10,585 bases of DNA from Anaerolineaceae bacterium (GTDB lineage Bacteria > Chloroflexota > Anaerolineae > Anaerolineales > Villigracilaceae), in contig VFKQ01000299.1 of assembly GCA_009885445.1 (NCBI GenBank), forward strand, positions 1-10,585, given 5' to 3'. Made by a program: the position numbers and the translations under genes. A model generated the notes under the pieces. It made no database searches and was not told the DNA's origin. It was given only the letters and a program-made list of their open reading frames with translations. Positions 6,297 to 10,585 of the stretch are shown here, piece by piece (the first letter of the stretch is position 1; every line of letters starts with the position of its first letter).

Positions 6297-6462
6297 GGGT
6301 ATCACAAGATTGAACGGGCCATTCCCAATCTGCGGCGTGACGATGGACAGCACCTCCCTGTTTTCGTTGATCAGGTTGCAGGCATTATCAAAGACATGCA
6401 AAACGCGCGGACGGCGGGAGTTTGTCAGCCAGTCAGTTACATTCGTGGTCAGCGAAATTGCA

Positions 6463-7323
6463 TTAAGTGTTTGCACGAGTATCTTTCGCAGCTTTTTCAG
6501 CAAACAATTTCAGCGATGTCGGTTCGCGCTTCAACAGCCAGCGCAACGCATTTATGTTTCCCGCCAAACCCCACTGGTCGTAATACTCAAACATCCGCGC
6601 CAAATTTTCGCGCGCATATTCGCTCATTCCCCCCGCACGCAGTCTCCAGTCTCCAATCTCCTCTTTCTCAGCGCGGACATCGCGATTCAAAGCACGGCTG
6701 AATATTTCAGCAACTTGTGCATGAGACGTCGGCGCTGTGCCGGCGAGTTCATAGATCGCATTCATGTGACCTGGCTCGGTCAAAATAATTTTGGCGGCTT
6801 CGGCGACATCTTCAAGGTCAACGAAACTGAATTTGGCATGCACAGAATATGGCACACACAACACGCCGTCTTCGACGATGCTCTTCCAACCCGCCAGCAG
6901 GTTTTGCATGTACGGCGCGGGTTGCAGAATCGCGAACGGCAATCCTGACTCGAAGAGCATTTCCTCCACGCGCATTTTTTGCCAGTGGTGATTCATGACT
7001 TCGATCTGCGGATGCAAAACGGAGTGGTAAACAAAATGCTCCACGCCCGCCTTCTTCGCCGACTCGATTACCAATTTGCCGATACCAGCTTCATCGGGAT
7101 TCATGTTGGAGCAGATGTGATATATCGCCCGCACCCCGCTCAACGCCGCGCGGACAGCGGGCTCGCCCTGCAGGTCGCCAACGATGACATGGTCCGCGCC
7201 GAGAGATTCCATAAGCGAAACATGTTCTTCTCGATGGACGAACGCGCGAACACTCTCAGTTTTTGAGAGCGTTTTGACTAGGGCCTTGCCGGTTTTTCCG
7301 CTTGCGCCTGTGACGAGAATCAT
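6463..7323 (-). CDS. NmrA-like / atypical SDR NAD(P)-binding protein
   Basis: This 286-residue protein starts with MILVTGASGKTGKALVKTL, a Rossmann dinucleotide-binding motif (GASGKTG at 6-12). Conserved elements of the NmrA/SDR_a5-type family follow: VRAFVHRE after beta-2 (25-32), a GD (49-50) after VIV, YHSVLHP (99-105), LPFAILQPAPYMQN (128-141) and FSFVDLEDVAEAA (165-177). The family includes NAD(P)H:quinone oxidoreductase (QOR2-like) and redox sensors; the classical SDR Tyr-x-x-x-Lys is not obvious. The start at 7323 rather than upstream in-frame starts puts the Rossmann motif at the N-terminus and sits 6 nt after a TATAAT, implying a leaderless mRNA. Three perfect GAGAYTG heptads (6640-6660) encode EIGDWRL at 222-228. 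It is the first gene of the minus-strand operon and overlaps the DUF2877 start. Confidence 0.88.
   Translation of the reverse strand: MILVTGASGKTGKALVKTLSKTESVRAFVHREEHVSLMESLGADHVIVGDLQGEPAVRAALSGVRAIYHICSNMNPDEAGIGKLVIESAKKAGVEHFVYHSVLHPQIEVMNHHWQKMRVEEMLFESGLPFAILQPAPYMQNLLAGWKSIVEDGVLCVPYSVHAKFSFVDLEDVAEAAKIILTEPGHMNAIYELAGTAPTSHAQVAEIFSRALNRDVRAEKEEIGDWRLRAGGMSEYARENLARMFEYYDQWGLAGNINALRWLLKREPTSLKLFAEKAAKDTRANT
6640..6669 (-). repeat. Heptad repeat GAGATTG-GAGACTG-GAGACTG in the NmrA-like gene
   Basis: On the minus (coding) strand 6660-6640 is exactly three tandem 7-mers, preceded by GAGAAAGAG. Its orientation is opposite to the tracts in the DUF2877 gene. The encoded segment, EKEEIGDWRLRAGG, replaces the usual variable surface segment of the family without an obvious length change. 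Confidence 0.65.
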
Positions 7324-7329
7324 AGGTCT

Positions 7330-7338
7330 ATTATACAG
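7330..7338 (-). promoter_or_regulatory. -10 promoter of the NmrA-DUF2877-DUF1801-PhnB operon
   Basis: The minus strand reads CTGTATAAT, with a perfect TATAAT at 7330-7335. Six nt (AGACCT) separate it from the ATG at 7323, leaving no room for a leader or a Shine-Dalgarno. It therefore probably drives a leaderless message. Confidence 0.68.
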
Positions 7339-7397
7339 ATTCTGTTCTCCATATAACAAAGAGATGTCTTGGCTTCTGAAATCAATTTATTCCCACC

Positions 7398-7426
7398 TAG
7401 TCAGAAAAGGGTCTTCGTCCTACAAT
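7398..7426 (+). promoter_or_regulatory. Candidate sigma70-type promoter of the VOC-DinB-MDR operon
   Basis: TAGTCA (7398-7403, 4 of 6 matches to TTGACA), a 17-bp spacer and TACAAT (7421-7426, 5 of 6) are correctly spaced. Transcription would begin near 7433, giving a leader of about 30 nt. The Shine-Dalgarno-like GAAAGGA at 7448-7454 lies 9 nt before the ATG. Confidence 0.5.
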
Positions 7427-7463
7427 GCATGTATCAATTTATTAACAGAAAGGATTTGCAAAA

Positions 7464-7823
7464 ATGTTGAATCTAAATTCGGTAATGATTGGAACGAAAC
7501 AGCCCCAGGTATTGGCCGCCTTCTATGAAAAGGTTTTAGGCAAGCCGGCGGATATGGCGGATCAGGAAAATGGATTTTGGGGATGGCAGTTAGGACCCGC
7601 GTTTCTGGGAATCTTGAACCATTCTGAAATGGGAGGCGCAACAAAAGACCCGGGAAGGGTCATGCTAAATTTTGAAACGCCTCTGGTCAAAGAAGAGTTT
7701 GAACGAATCAAGACCCTCGGCGTGAAGGTCATCAAAGAACCATATGATATGGGCAGAGGGTTGATCGCAACGCTGGCTGATCCCGACGGAAACTATTTTC
7801 AGTTGATGAACCCAATGGGGTAG
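7464..7823 (+). CDS. VOC-family (glyoxalase/bleomycin-resistance-like) protein
   Basis: The 119-residue product is a single-module pair of beta-alpha-beta-beta-beta units typical of the vicinal oxygen chelate superfamily. The N-terminal MLNLNSVMIGTKQPQVLAAFYEKVLG (1-26) has the usual helix ending in FYxxVLG. The middle contains GRVMLNFET (about 64-72), and the C-terminus has the diagnostic LADPDGNYFQLMNP (about 105-118) with the DPDGN turn. Members include glyoxalase I, dioxygenases and antibiotic-binding proteins; the sequence does not show which, and a metal site is not assured. It is the first gene of a tight three-gene + strand operon and lies 23 bp before the DinB-family gene. It is not closely similar to the PhnB-like VOC protein at 4808-5269. 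Confidence 0.9.
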   Translation: MLNLNSVMIGTKQPQVLAAFYEKVLGKPADMADQENGFWGWQLGPAFLGILNHSEMGGATKDPGRVMLNFETPLVKEEFERIKTLGVKVIKEPYDMGRGLIATLADPDGNYFQLMNPMG

Positions 7824-7846
7824 GAAAACAGGAAAGGATTCTCACA

Positions 7847-8344
7847 ATGACCGAAAATATTCTGGCGAGATTATTTGAGCACAACAATTGGGCGAATGCA
7901 AAAATCATCGAGGCTTGCTCCGCTTTGAGCGCGGACCAGCTCGACACGACGCCCGAATCCGCCACGAAGGGCACGATCCGCGAGACGTTGTTACACCTTG
8001 TCAACGCGCAGTCGAGTTATCTGCGAACGTTGACCCTGCCAGTGGACGAGCGGCGCACAGTGGTGAATGTTGACTTCGCCGATTTGAAAGAGTCCATTCA
8101 ATCGTCTGGGGAATCATTGCTTGCTTTTGCAAAGGGTGAAGCGACATCATTCGCAGACCCGCTTGAGACGAGGCAGGGAGACCACGTGCGCCCGTGGGTG
8201 ATCATGGTGCAGATCATCAATCACGCCACCGAACACCGCGAGCAAATTTCGAGTATGTTAACGGCGCTGGGCATCACTCCCCCAGACATGGATGGTTGGA
8301 GCTATGGCGAAGTGACCCGCGCGCTGGTAATGAAGTCAAAGTAA
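7847..8344 (+). CDS. DinB-family (four-helix, metal-binding) protein
   Basis: The 165-residue product shows the DinB/YfiT-like fold. It begins with LARLFEHNNWANAKIIEAC, has GTIRETLLHLVNAQSSYL (42-59) and later IINHATEHREQISSMLTALG (124-142). The expected metal-ligand histidines are H50, H126 and H130, the classic DinB triad. DinB proteins are cytosolic; characterised relatives are thiol-dependent transferases (bacillithiol or mycothiol S-transferases, maleylpyruvate isomerase), but most, including damage-inducible DinB itself, have no known substrate. The C-terminus GWSYGE is also typical. It follows the VOC gene by 23 bp with an AAAGGA-type ribosome site, and its stop is 5 bp before the dehydrogenase gene. 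Function beyond the family is not evident. Confidence 0.92.
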   Translation: MTENILARLFEHNNWANAKIIEACSALSADQLDTTPESATKGTIRETLLHLVNAQSSYLRTLTLPVDERRTVVNVDFADLKESIQSSGESLLAFAKGEATSFADPLETRQGDHVRPWVIMVQIINHATEHREQISSMLTALGITPPDMDGWSYGEVTRALVMKSK

Positions 8345-8349
8345 TTGCG

Positions 8350-9336
8350 ATGAAAGCAATCGTTTATCACAACTATGGTTTGCCTGATGTTCTCAAACTG
8401 GAGGAGGTTGCAAAACCAACTCCTAAAGATAACGAAGTACTGGTAAAAGTTCATGCGGTCTCCGTCAATAGATCTGACTGGGAGGGTTTGGTGGGAAAAC
8501 CATTTTATGTCCGCATCGGAGGTCTGTTCAAACCCGGATATGGAATTTTGGGATCTGACATCGCGGGGACGGTGGAAGCGGTGGGCAAAGATGTTAAACA
8601 ATTTAAGCCCGGAGATGAAGTGTTTGGACTCATCCTGAATTATGGAGGCGGCTTTGCAGAATTTGCCTGTATGACTGAAAAGGCAATGGCATTGAAGCCT
8701 GCAGGGATGACATTCGAGCAGGCGGCGGCCATCCCGCAAGCGGCATTTATCGCCCTGCAAGGAATCTACGCGAAGGGACAGGTGAGGCCCGGGCAAAAAG
8801 TTTTGATCAATGGCGCGGGCGGCGGGACAGGCGCATTTGCAATTCAACTGGCCAAGTTAGCCAGCGCGGAAGTTACCGCCGTGGATAACGCAGAGAAACT
8901 GGAATTTATGCGCTCGCTTGGCGCAGACCATGTTATTGATTACAGCAAAGAAGATTTCACCAAAAATGGACAGCGGTATGATCTGATTCTTGATGTGATC
9001 GCAAGTCGTTCGGTTTTCGCGTATCAGCGCGCGCTAAAACCAAATGGAAATTATTTCCTGGCTGGGGGTTCTGTAGCTACGATTTTCCAGAGCTTGCTCC
9101 TCGGACCATTGATTAGACGAATCACGAGTAAGAATATTAAGCTTCTGTTGGTTCAAACGGAATCAAAAGATTTAGTTTATATGACCGAGCTGATTGAATC
9201 TGGCAAAGTCAAACTTGTCATCGACAAACGTTACCCGTTCAATGACACTGCTGAAGCACTCTGCTATCTCGGAGAGGGGCACGCTAAAGGAAAGGTTGTC
9301 ATCACTATTGAAGCGAAAGAAAAGGCTGATGGTTAG
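8350..9336 (+). CDS. Zinc-free medium-chain dehydrogenase (NAD(P)-dependent oxidoreductase)
   Basis: The 328-residue protein is a full-length MDR-superfamily member of the quinone-oxidoreductase-like branch. An N-terminal GroES-like domain (MKAIVYHNYGLPDVLKLEEV; VLVKVHAVSVNRSDW; GSDIAGTVEAVG at 68-79; KPGDEVFGL) is followed by the Rossmann domain with LINGAGGGTGAFAIQLAK (152-169). The sequence ends in GKVVITIE, the usual family C-terminus. The catalytic-zinc Cys of true alcohol dehydrogenases is replaced (VNRSDW), so it should reduce activated double bonds or quinones with NAD(P)H and no zinc. The start at 8350 is chosen because an in-frame extension upstream would run through the DinB gene and lacks homology. 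It lies 5 bp after the DinB stop with only a weak ribosome site, suggesting coupled translation. No clear intrinsic terminator follows. Confidence 0.94.
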   Translation: MKAIVYHNYGLPDVLKLEEVAKPTPKDNEVLVKVHAVSVNRSDWEGLVGKPFYVRIGGLFKPGYGILGSDIAGTVEAVGKDVKQFKPGDEVFGLILNYGGGFAEFACMTEKAMALKPAGMTFEQAAAIPQAAFIALQGIYAKGQVRPGQKVLINGAGGGTGAFAIQLAKLASAEVTAVDNAEKLEFMRSLGADHVIDYSKEDFTKNGQRYDLILDVIASRSVFAYQRALKPNGNYFLAGGSVATIFQSLLLGPLIRRITSKNIKLLLVQTESKDLVYMTELIESGKVKLVIDKRYPFNDTAEALCYLGEGHAKGKVVITIEAKEKADG

Positions 9337-9370
9337 GTACAGCCCCCTGAGGAGAATCTGCTGGAGTTTG

Positions 9371-9431
9371 TCTGTTACGACCCAAGCGTGGGATAGGGAG
9401 ATGCTGGCATACACTCAAAGAGTGCCTTGAC
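9371..9431 (+). repeat. Direct repeat A, left copy (before the toxin-antitoxin pair)
   Basis: This 61-bp stretch matches 10365-10426 with about 8 differences and one 1-bp indel. The shared core TTACGACCCAAGCGTGGGAT (9375-9394) is exact and contains the small hairpin CCCA-AGCG-TGGG. The left copy ends in TTGAC, which is the -35 element of the toxin promoter. Confidence 0.85.
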
Positions 9432-9454
9432 GTACGTACCAATTATGATACACT
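9427..9454 (+). promoter_or_regulatory. Promoter of the toxin-antitoxin operon
   Basis: TTGACG (9427-9432), a 16-bp spacer and TACACT (9449-9454) preceded by TG at 9446-9447 form an extended -10 promoter. Only 6 nt lie between the -10 and the ATG at 9461, with no Shine-Dalgarno, so the message is probably leaderless. The palindrome GTACGTAC (9432-9439) in the spacer is a candidate operator for autoregulation by the antitoxin. Confidence 0.6.
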
Positions 9455-9460
9455 AGTCTT

Positions 9461-9844
9461 ATGAACAAAGAAGATGATGACGAACCAATTCTCAACGTAG
9501 TATTCTACAAAACCGAAGCAGGGAATGAACCTGTGCGTGAATGGCTGAAAGGCCTGCCTCGCGAAGATCGTAAAAGCATCGGCGAAGACATAAAAACCGC
9601 CCAATATGGCTGGCCATTGGGAATGCCTTTGATCCGCAAAATGGAGCGTGGACTTTGGGAAGTGCGCTCCAACATCAGTACAGGAATTGCAAGAGTGATA
9701 TTCACGGTCAAAGGTGCAGTGATGATACTTTTGCACGGGTTCGTGAAGAAATCACAGAAAACTCCTCCCAACGAATTGGATACCGCGCGTCGCAGATTGA
9801 ATAATTTACATGGTGCCGCAGAAATAACTAAACCTGAATCGTGA
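9461..9844 (+). CDS. HigB/Gp49-like toxin (RelE/ParE superfamily)
   Basis: The 127-residue product matches the phage-derived Gp49-like/HigB branch of type II toxins, ribosome-dependent mRNA interferases. Diagnostic segments are NEPVREWLKGLPREDRK (22-38), MPLIRKMERGLWEVRSN (55-71), ARVIFTVKGAVMILLHGFVKKSQKTPPNELDTARRR (77-112); this is the usual order, with the basic/His-containing LLHGFxKKxxKTP block that closes the active site. An acidic N-terminal extension (KEDDDEP) and a short tail after 113 are family-variable. The gene precedes its antitoxin, the HigBA order, with a 68-bp gap. No other start is possible before Met55, and no Shine-Dalgarno precedes the ATG. Flanking direct repeats suggest the pair is a mobile or inserted unit. 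The symbol higB is left out because other Gp49-like toxins share these features. Confidence 0.88.
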   Translation: MNKEDDDEPILNVVFYKTEAGNEPVREWLKGLPREDRKSIGEDIKTAQYGWPLGMPLIRKMERGLWEVRSNISTGIARVIFTVKGAVMILLHGFVKKSQKTPPNELDTARRRLNNLHGAAEITKPES

Positions 9845-9912
9845 TTTTTACCGGTAATTTCTTCCAGAAAATTTATCAATTTATGCAACAAGCGGTAGAA
9901 AAGGACTAAACC

Positions 9913-10194
9913 ATGAACAAAAAACACATCGGAAGTAAATTTGACGATTTCCTCAAAGAAGAAAATCTTTTGGAGCAGGTGCAAGCCGCCGCGATCAAGC
10001 GCGTGGTTGCATTTCAAATTGAGCGGGAGATGAAGAGCAAGAAACTCACCAAGACTGAAATGGCAAGCCGCATGAAGACCAGCCGCGCCGCATTGGAGCG
10101 CTTGCTTGACCCTGATAATGCTTCAATTACTTTATTTACTTTGGAACGTGCCGCGTCCGCTTTGGGGAAAAAGCTGAAAGTGGAGTTGGCGTAA
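9913..10194 (+). CDS. HigA-like XRE-family antitoxin
   Basis: The 93-residue protein is a short Cro/C1-type helix-turn-helix antitoxin of the kind paired with HigB/Gp49 toxins. The N-terminal part (IGSKFDDFLKEENLLEQVQAAAIKRVVAFQI, 6-36) is the usual helical region. The DNA-binding helices lie at about 45-68 (LTKTEMASRMKTSRAALERLLDPDN). The C-terminus ITLFTLERAASALGKKLKVEL is strongly conserved in this group. It should neutralise the toxin at 9461-9844 and repress the shared promoter. A Shine-Dalgarno (AAAAGGA, about 9899-9905) lies 7 nt before the ATG, so the antitoxin has a conventional ribosome site whereas the toxin has none. That would favour antitoxin production, although this is inference. 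Confidence 0.9.
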   Translation: MNKKHIGSKFDDFLKEENLLEQVQAAAIKRVVAFQIEREMKSKKLTKTEMASRMKTSRAALERLLDPDNASITLFTLERAASALGKKLKVELA

Positions 10195-10296
10195 TTGAAT
10201 TAAAAAACCATCACCCTCATCAACCAAGAACAAAAGCCGACCCCATGCCCTCTCCTTTGGGAGCCCACAGGATGCTGCTTCGCGAAGGGGCAAACG

Positions 10297-10336
10297 GACA
10301 CGCCGATTCAATCGTCACAATCGGGCGCCGCACTGA
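10297..10336 (+). repeat. Direct repeat B, first copy
   Basis: The 40-bp sequence begins GACACGCCGATT and ends GGGCGCCGCACTGA. It recurs at 10547-10585 with a single deleted T. The start-to-start spacing is 250 bp, and the second copy is cut by the window edge, so a longer tandem unit is possible. Confidence 0.85.
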
Positions 10337-10364
10337 CTGGCGAAGCCGTGTCGAAGTGGTGAGG

Positions 10365-10426
10365 TCTCTTACGACCCAAGCGTGGGATAGGGGAAATGCT
10401 GATATGCACTCAAAAAGCGCCTTGAC
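10365..10426 (+). repeat. Direct repeat A, right copy (after the toxin-antitoxin pair)
   Basis: This is the 62-bp counterpart of 9371-9431, about 87% identical by eye, also ending in TTGAC (here TTGACA). No plausible -10 box or gene follows, so the -35-like end is not obviously used here. Confidence 0.85.
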
Positions 10427-10507
10427 AAGTTCTGCCTGTTTTGCAGCCAGCGCCTCTAAAACAAATCATGGATTTGGAAATCCGTCAAAACCATCAACCG
10501 ACTAGCC

Positions 10508-10527
10508 CCCTTCCCATTTGGGAAGGG
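10508..10527. repeat. Perfect 8-bp GC-rich hairpin between the B repeats
   Basis: CCCTTCCC (10508-10515), loop ATTT, GGGAAGGG (10520-10527). It is followed by CGGGGGG rather than a T-run, so it is not a canonical terminator. It resembles the common CCCTTCCC/GGGAAGGG-type intergenic repeat hairpins. Confidence 0.75.
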
Positions 10528-10546
10528 CGGGGGGATAGGTCCAACC

Positions 10547-10585
10547 GACACGCCGATCAATCGTCACAATCGGGCGCCGCACTGA
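10547..10585 (+). repeat. Direct repeat B, second copy (runs to window edge)
   Basis: It is identical to 10297-10336 apart from one missing T. It reaches the last base of the window, so its true right end is not visible. Confidence 0.85.

Larger units (their letters stand above)
5645..6476 (-). pseudogene. DUF2877 (AllH-like) protein gene, split by a frameshift
   Basis: Two overlapping minus-strand frames together make one DUF2877 protein of about 277 residues, the normal family size. The upstream frame (about 6476 down to the 6100s) carries the N-terminal signatures RPRVLHVFDNACNLI, TPQIGNGPFNLVIP and WNPRPDW. The downstream frame (open from about 6115 to the stop at 5645) carries AGLGQGLPPSGDDF and the C-terminal GETSGADAMSGFLG. 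The downstream frame has a stop at 6116-6118, so the shift must lie below 6116. The G6 run at 6097-6102 is the obvious site, since one base fewer joins the frames. DUF2877 includes AllH (YlbF) of oxamate carbamoyltransferase, but no AllF/AllG partners are visible. The start is uncertain: GTG 6476 or TTG 6503, both overlapping the NmrA-like gene end. It could be a decayed gene, a phase-variable gene or a sequence error. Confidence 0.72.
10195..10585. other. Repeat-rich non-coding region to the window end
   Basis: No credible gene is seen in these 391 bp. An open frame at 10245-10505 consists of repeat sequence and has no family features. The region holds small hairpins (CTCC-TTTG-GGAG at 10252-10263; CTTCGCGAAG at 10278-10287; GGATTT-GG-AAATCC at 10470-10483), the right copy of direct repeat A, a strong hairpin at 10508-10527 and two copies of direct repeat B (10297-10336, 10547-10585). 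It looks like a deposit of several dispersed intergenic repeats. Confidence 0.7.

Noticed and set aside
9505..10017. Long antisense open frame (170 codons) across the toxin and antitoxin genes
   Set aside because: It is a shadow of two well-supported genes and has no motif of its own.
10245..10505. Open frame of 86 codons at the right end
   Set aside because: It is made of repeats A and B and hairpins. Its match to the frame at 9371-9431 is explained by the DNA repeat.
10297..10585. CRISPR or integron attC array
   Set aside because: Only two copies of repeat B, 250 bp apart with no regular spacers, rules out CRISPR. A GTCCAAC at 10539-10545 fits one attC half-box, but no matching GTTRRRY partner or integrase is seen.

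Overview
This window reads as an ordinary bacterial chromosome segment, most likely from the phylum Chloroflexota (Anaerolineae-like). That placement is inferred from the mix of housekeeping genes, threonine/proline-rich secreted proteins, promoters with TATAAT just before start codons, and many intergenic palindromes and purine-rich heptanucleotide tracts. No rRNA, tRNA, CRISPR array or transposase gene was found.

Layout. Positions 1-1974 (+): the 3' end of an inositol-3-phosphate synthase gene, a divergent polysaccharide-deacetylase-like lipoprotein overlapping it by 4 bp, and a HIT-family nucleotide hydrolase. A cluster of palindromes (1978-2108) separates these from a convergent gene (2111-2962, -) for a secreted LysM / SdrD_B-like protein with a C-terminal membrane anchor. 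That gene diverges from purA (3235-4527, +), and the two promoters share an identical 15-nt core. purA ends at a clear intrinsic terminator. Positions 4808-7323 (-) form a four-gene operon read right to left: NmrA-like NAD(P)-binding protein, a DUF2877/AllH-like gene broken by a frameshift at a G6 run, a DUF1801 protein and a PhnB-like VOC protein. Positions 7464-9336 (+) form a second, divergent operon: VOC protein, DinB-family protein and zinc-free medium-chain dehydrogenase. Positions 9461-10194 (+) hold a HigB/HigA-type toxin-antitoxin pair between two copies of a ~62-bp direct repeat. The last ~390 bp are repeat-rich and non-coding.

The most notable points lie outside the gene functions. 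Three genes (LysM protein, NmrA-like, HigB-like toxin) have a -10 box ending only 6-7 nt before the ATG and no Shine-Dalgarno, so their mRNAs are probably leaderless. A GAGAYTR-type heptad repeat and a GACTTCGGAAGTC palindrome occur between genes and also inside the reading frames of the 4808-7323 operon, apparently without lengthening the proteins. The toxin promoter's -35 hexamer sits at the edge of one copy of the flanking direct repeat. I see no convincing new multi-gene biological system; most functions are family-level assignments.
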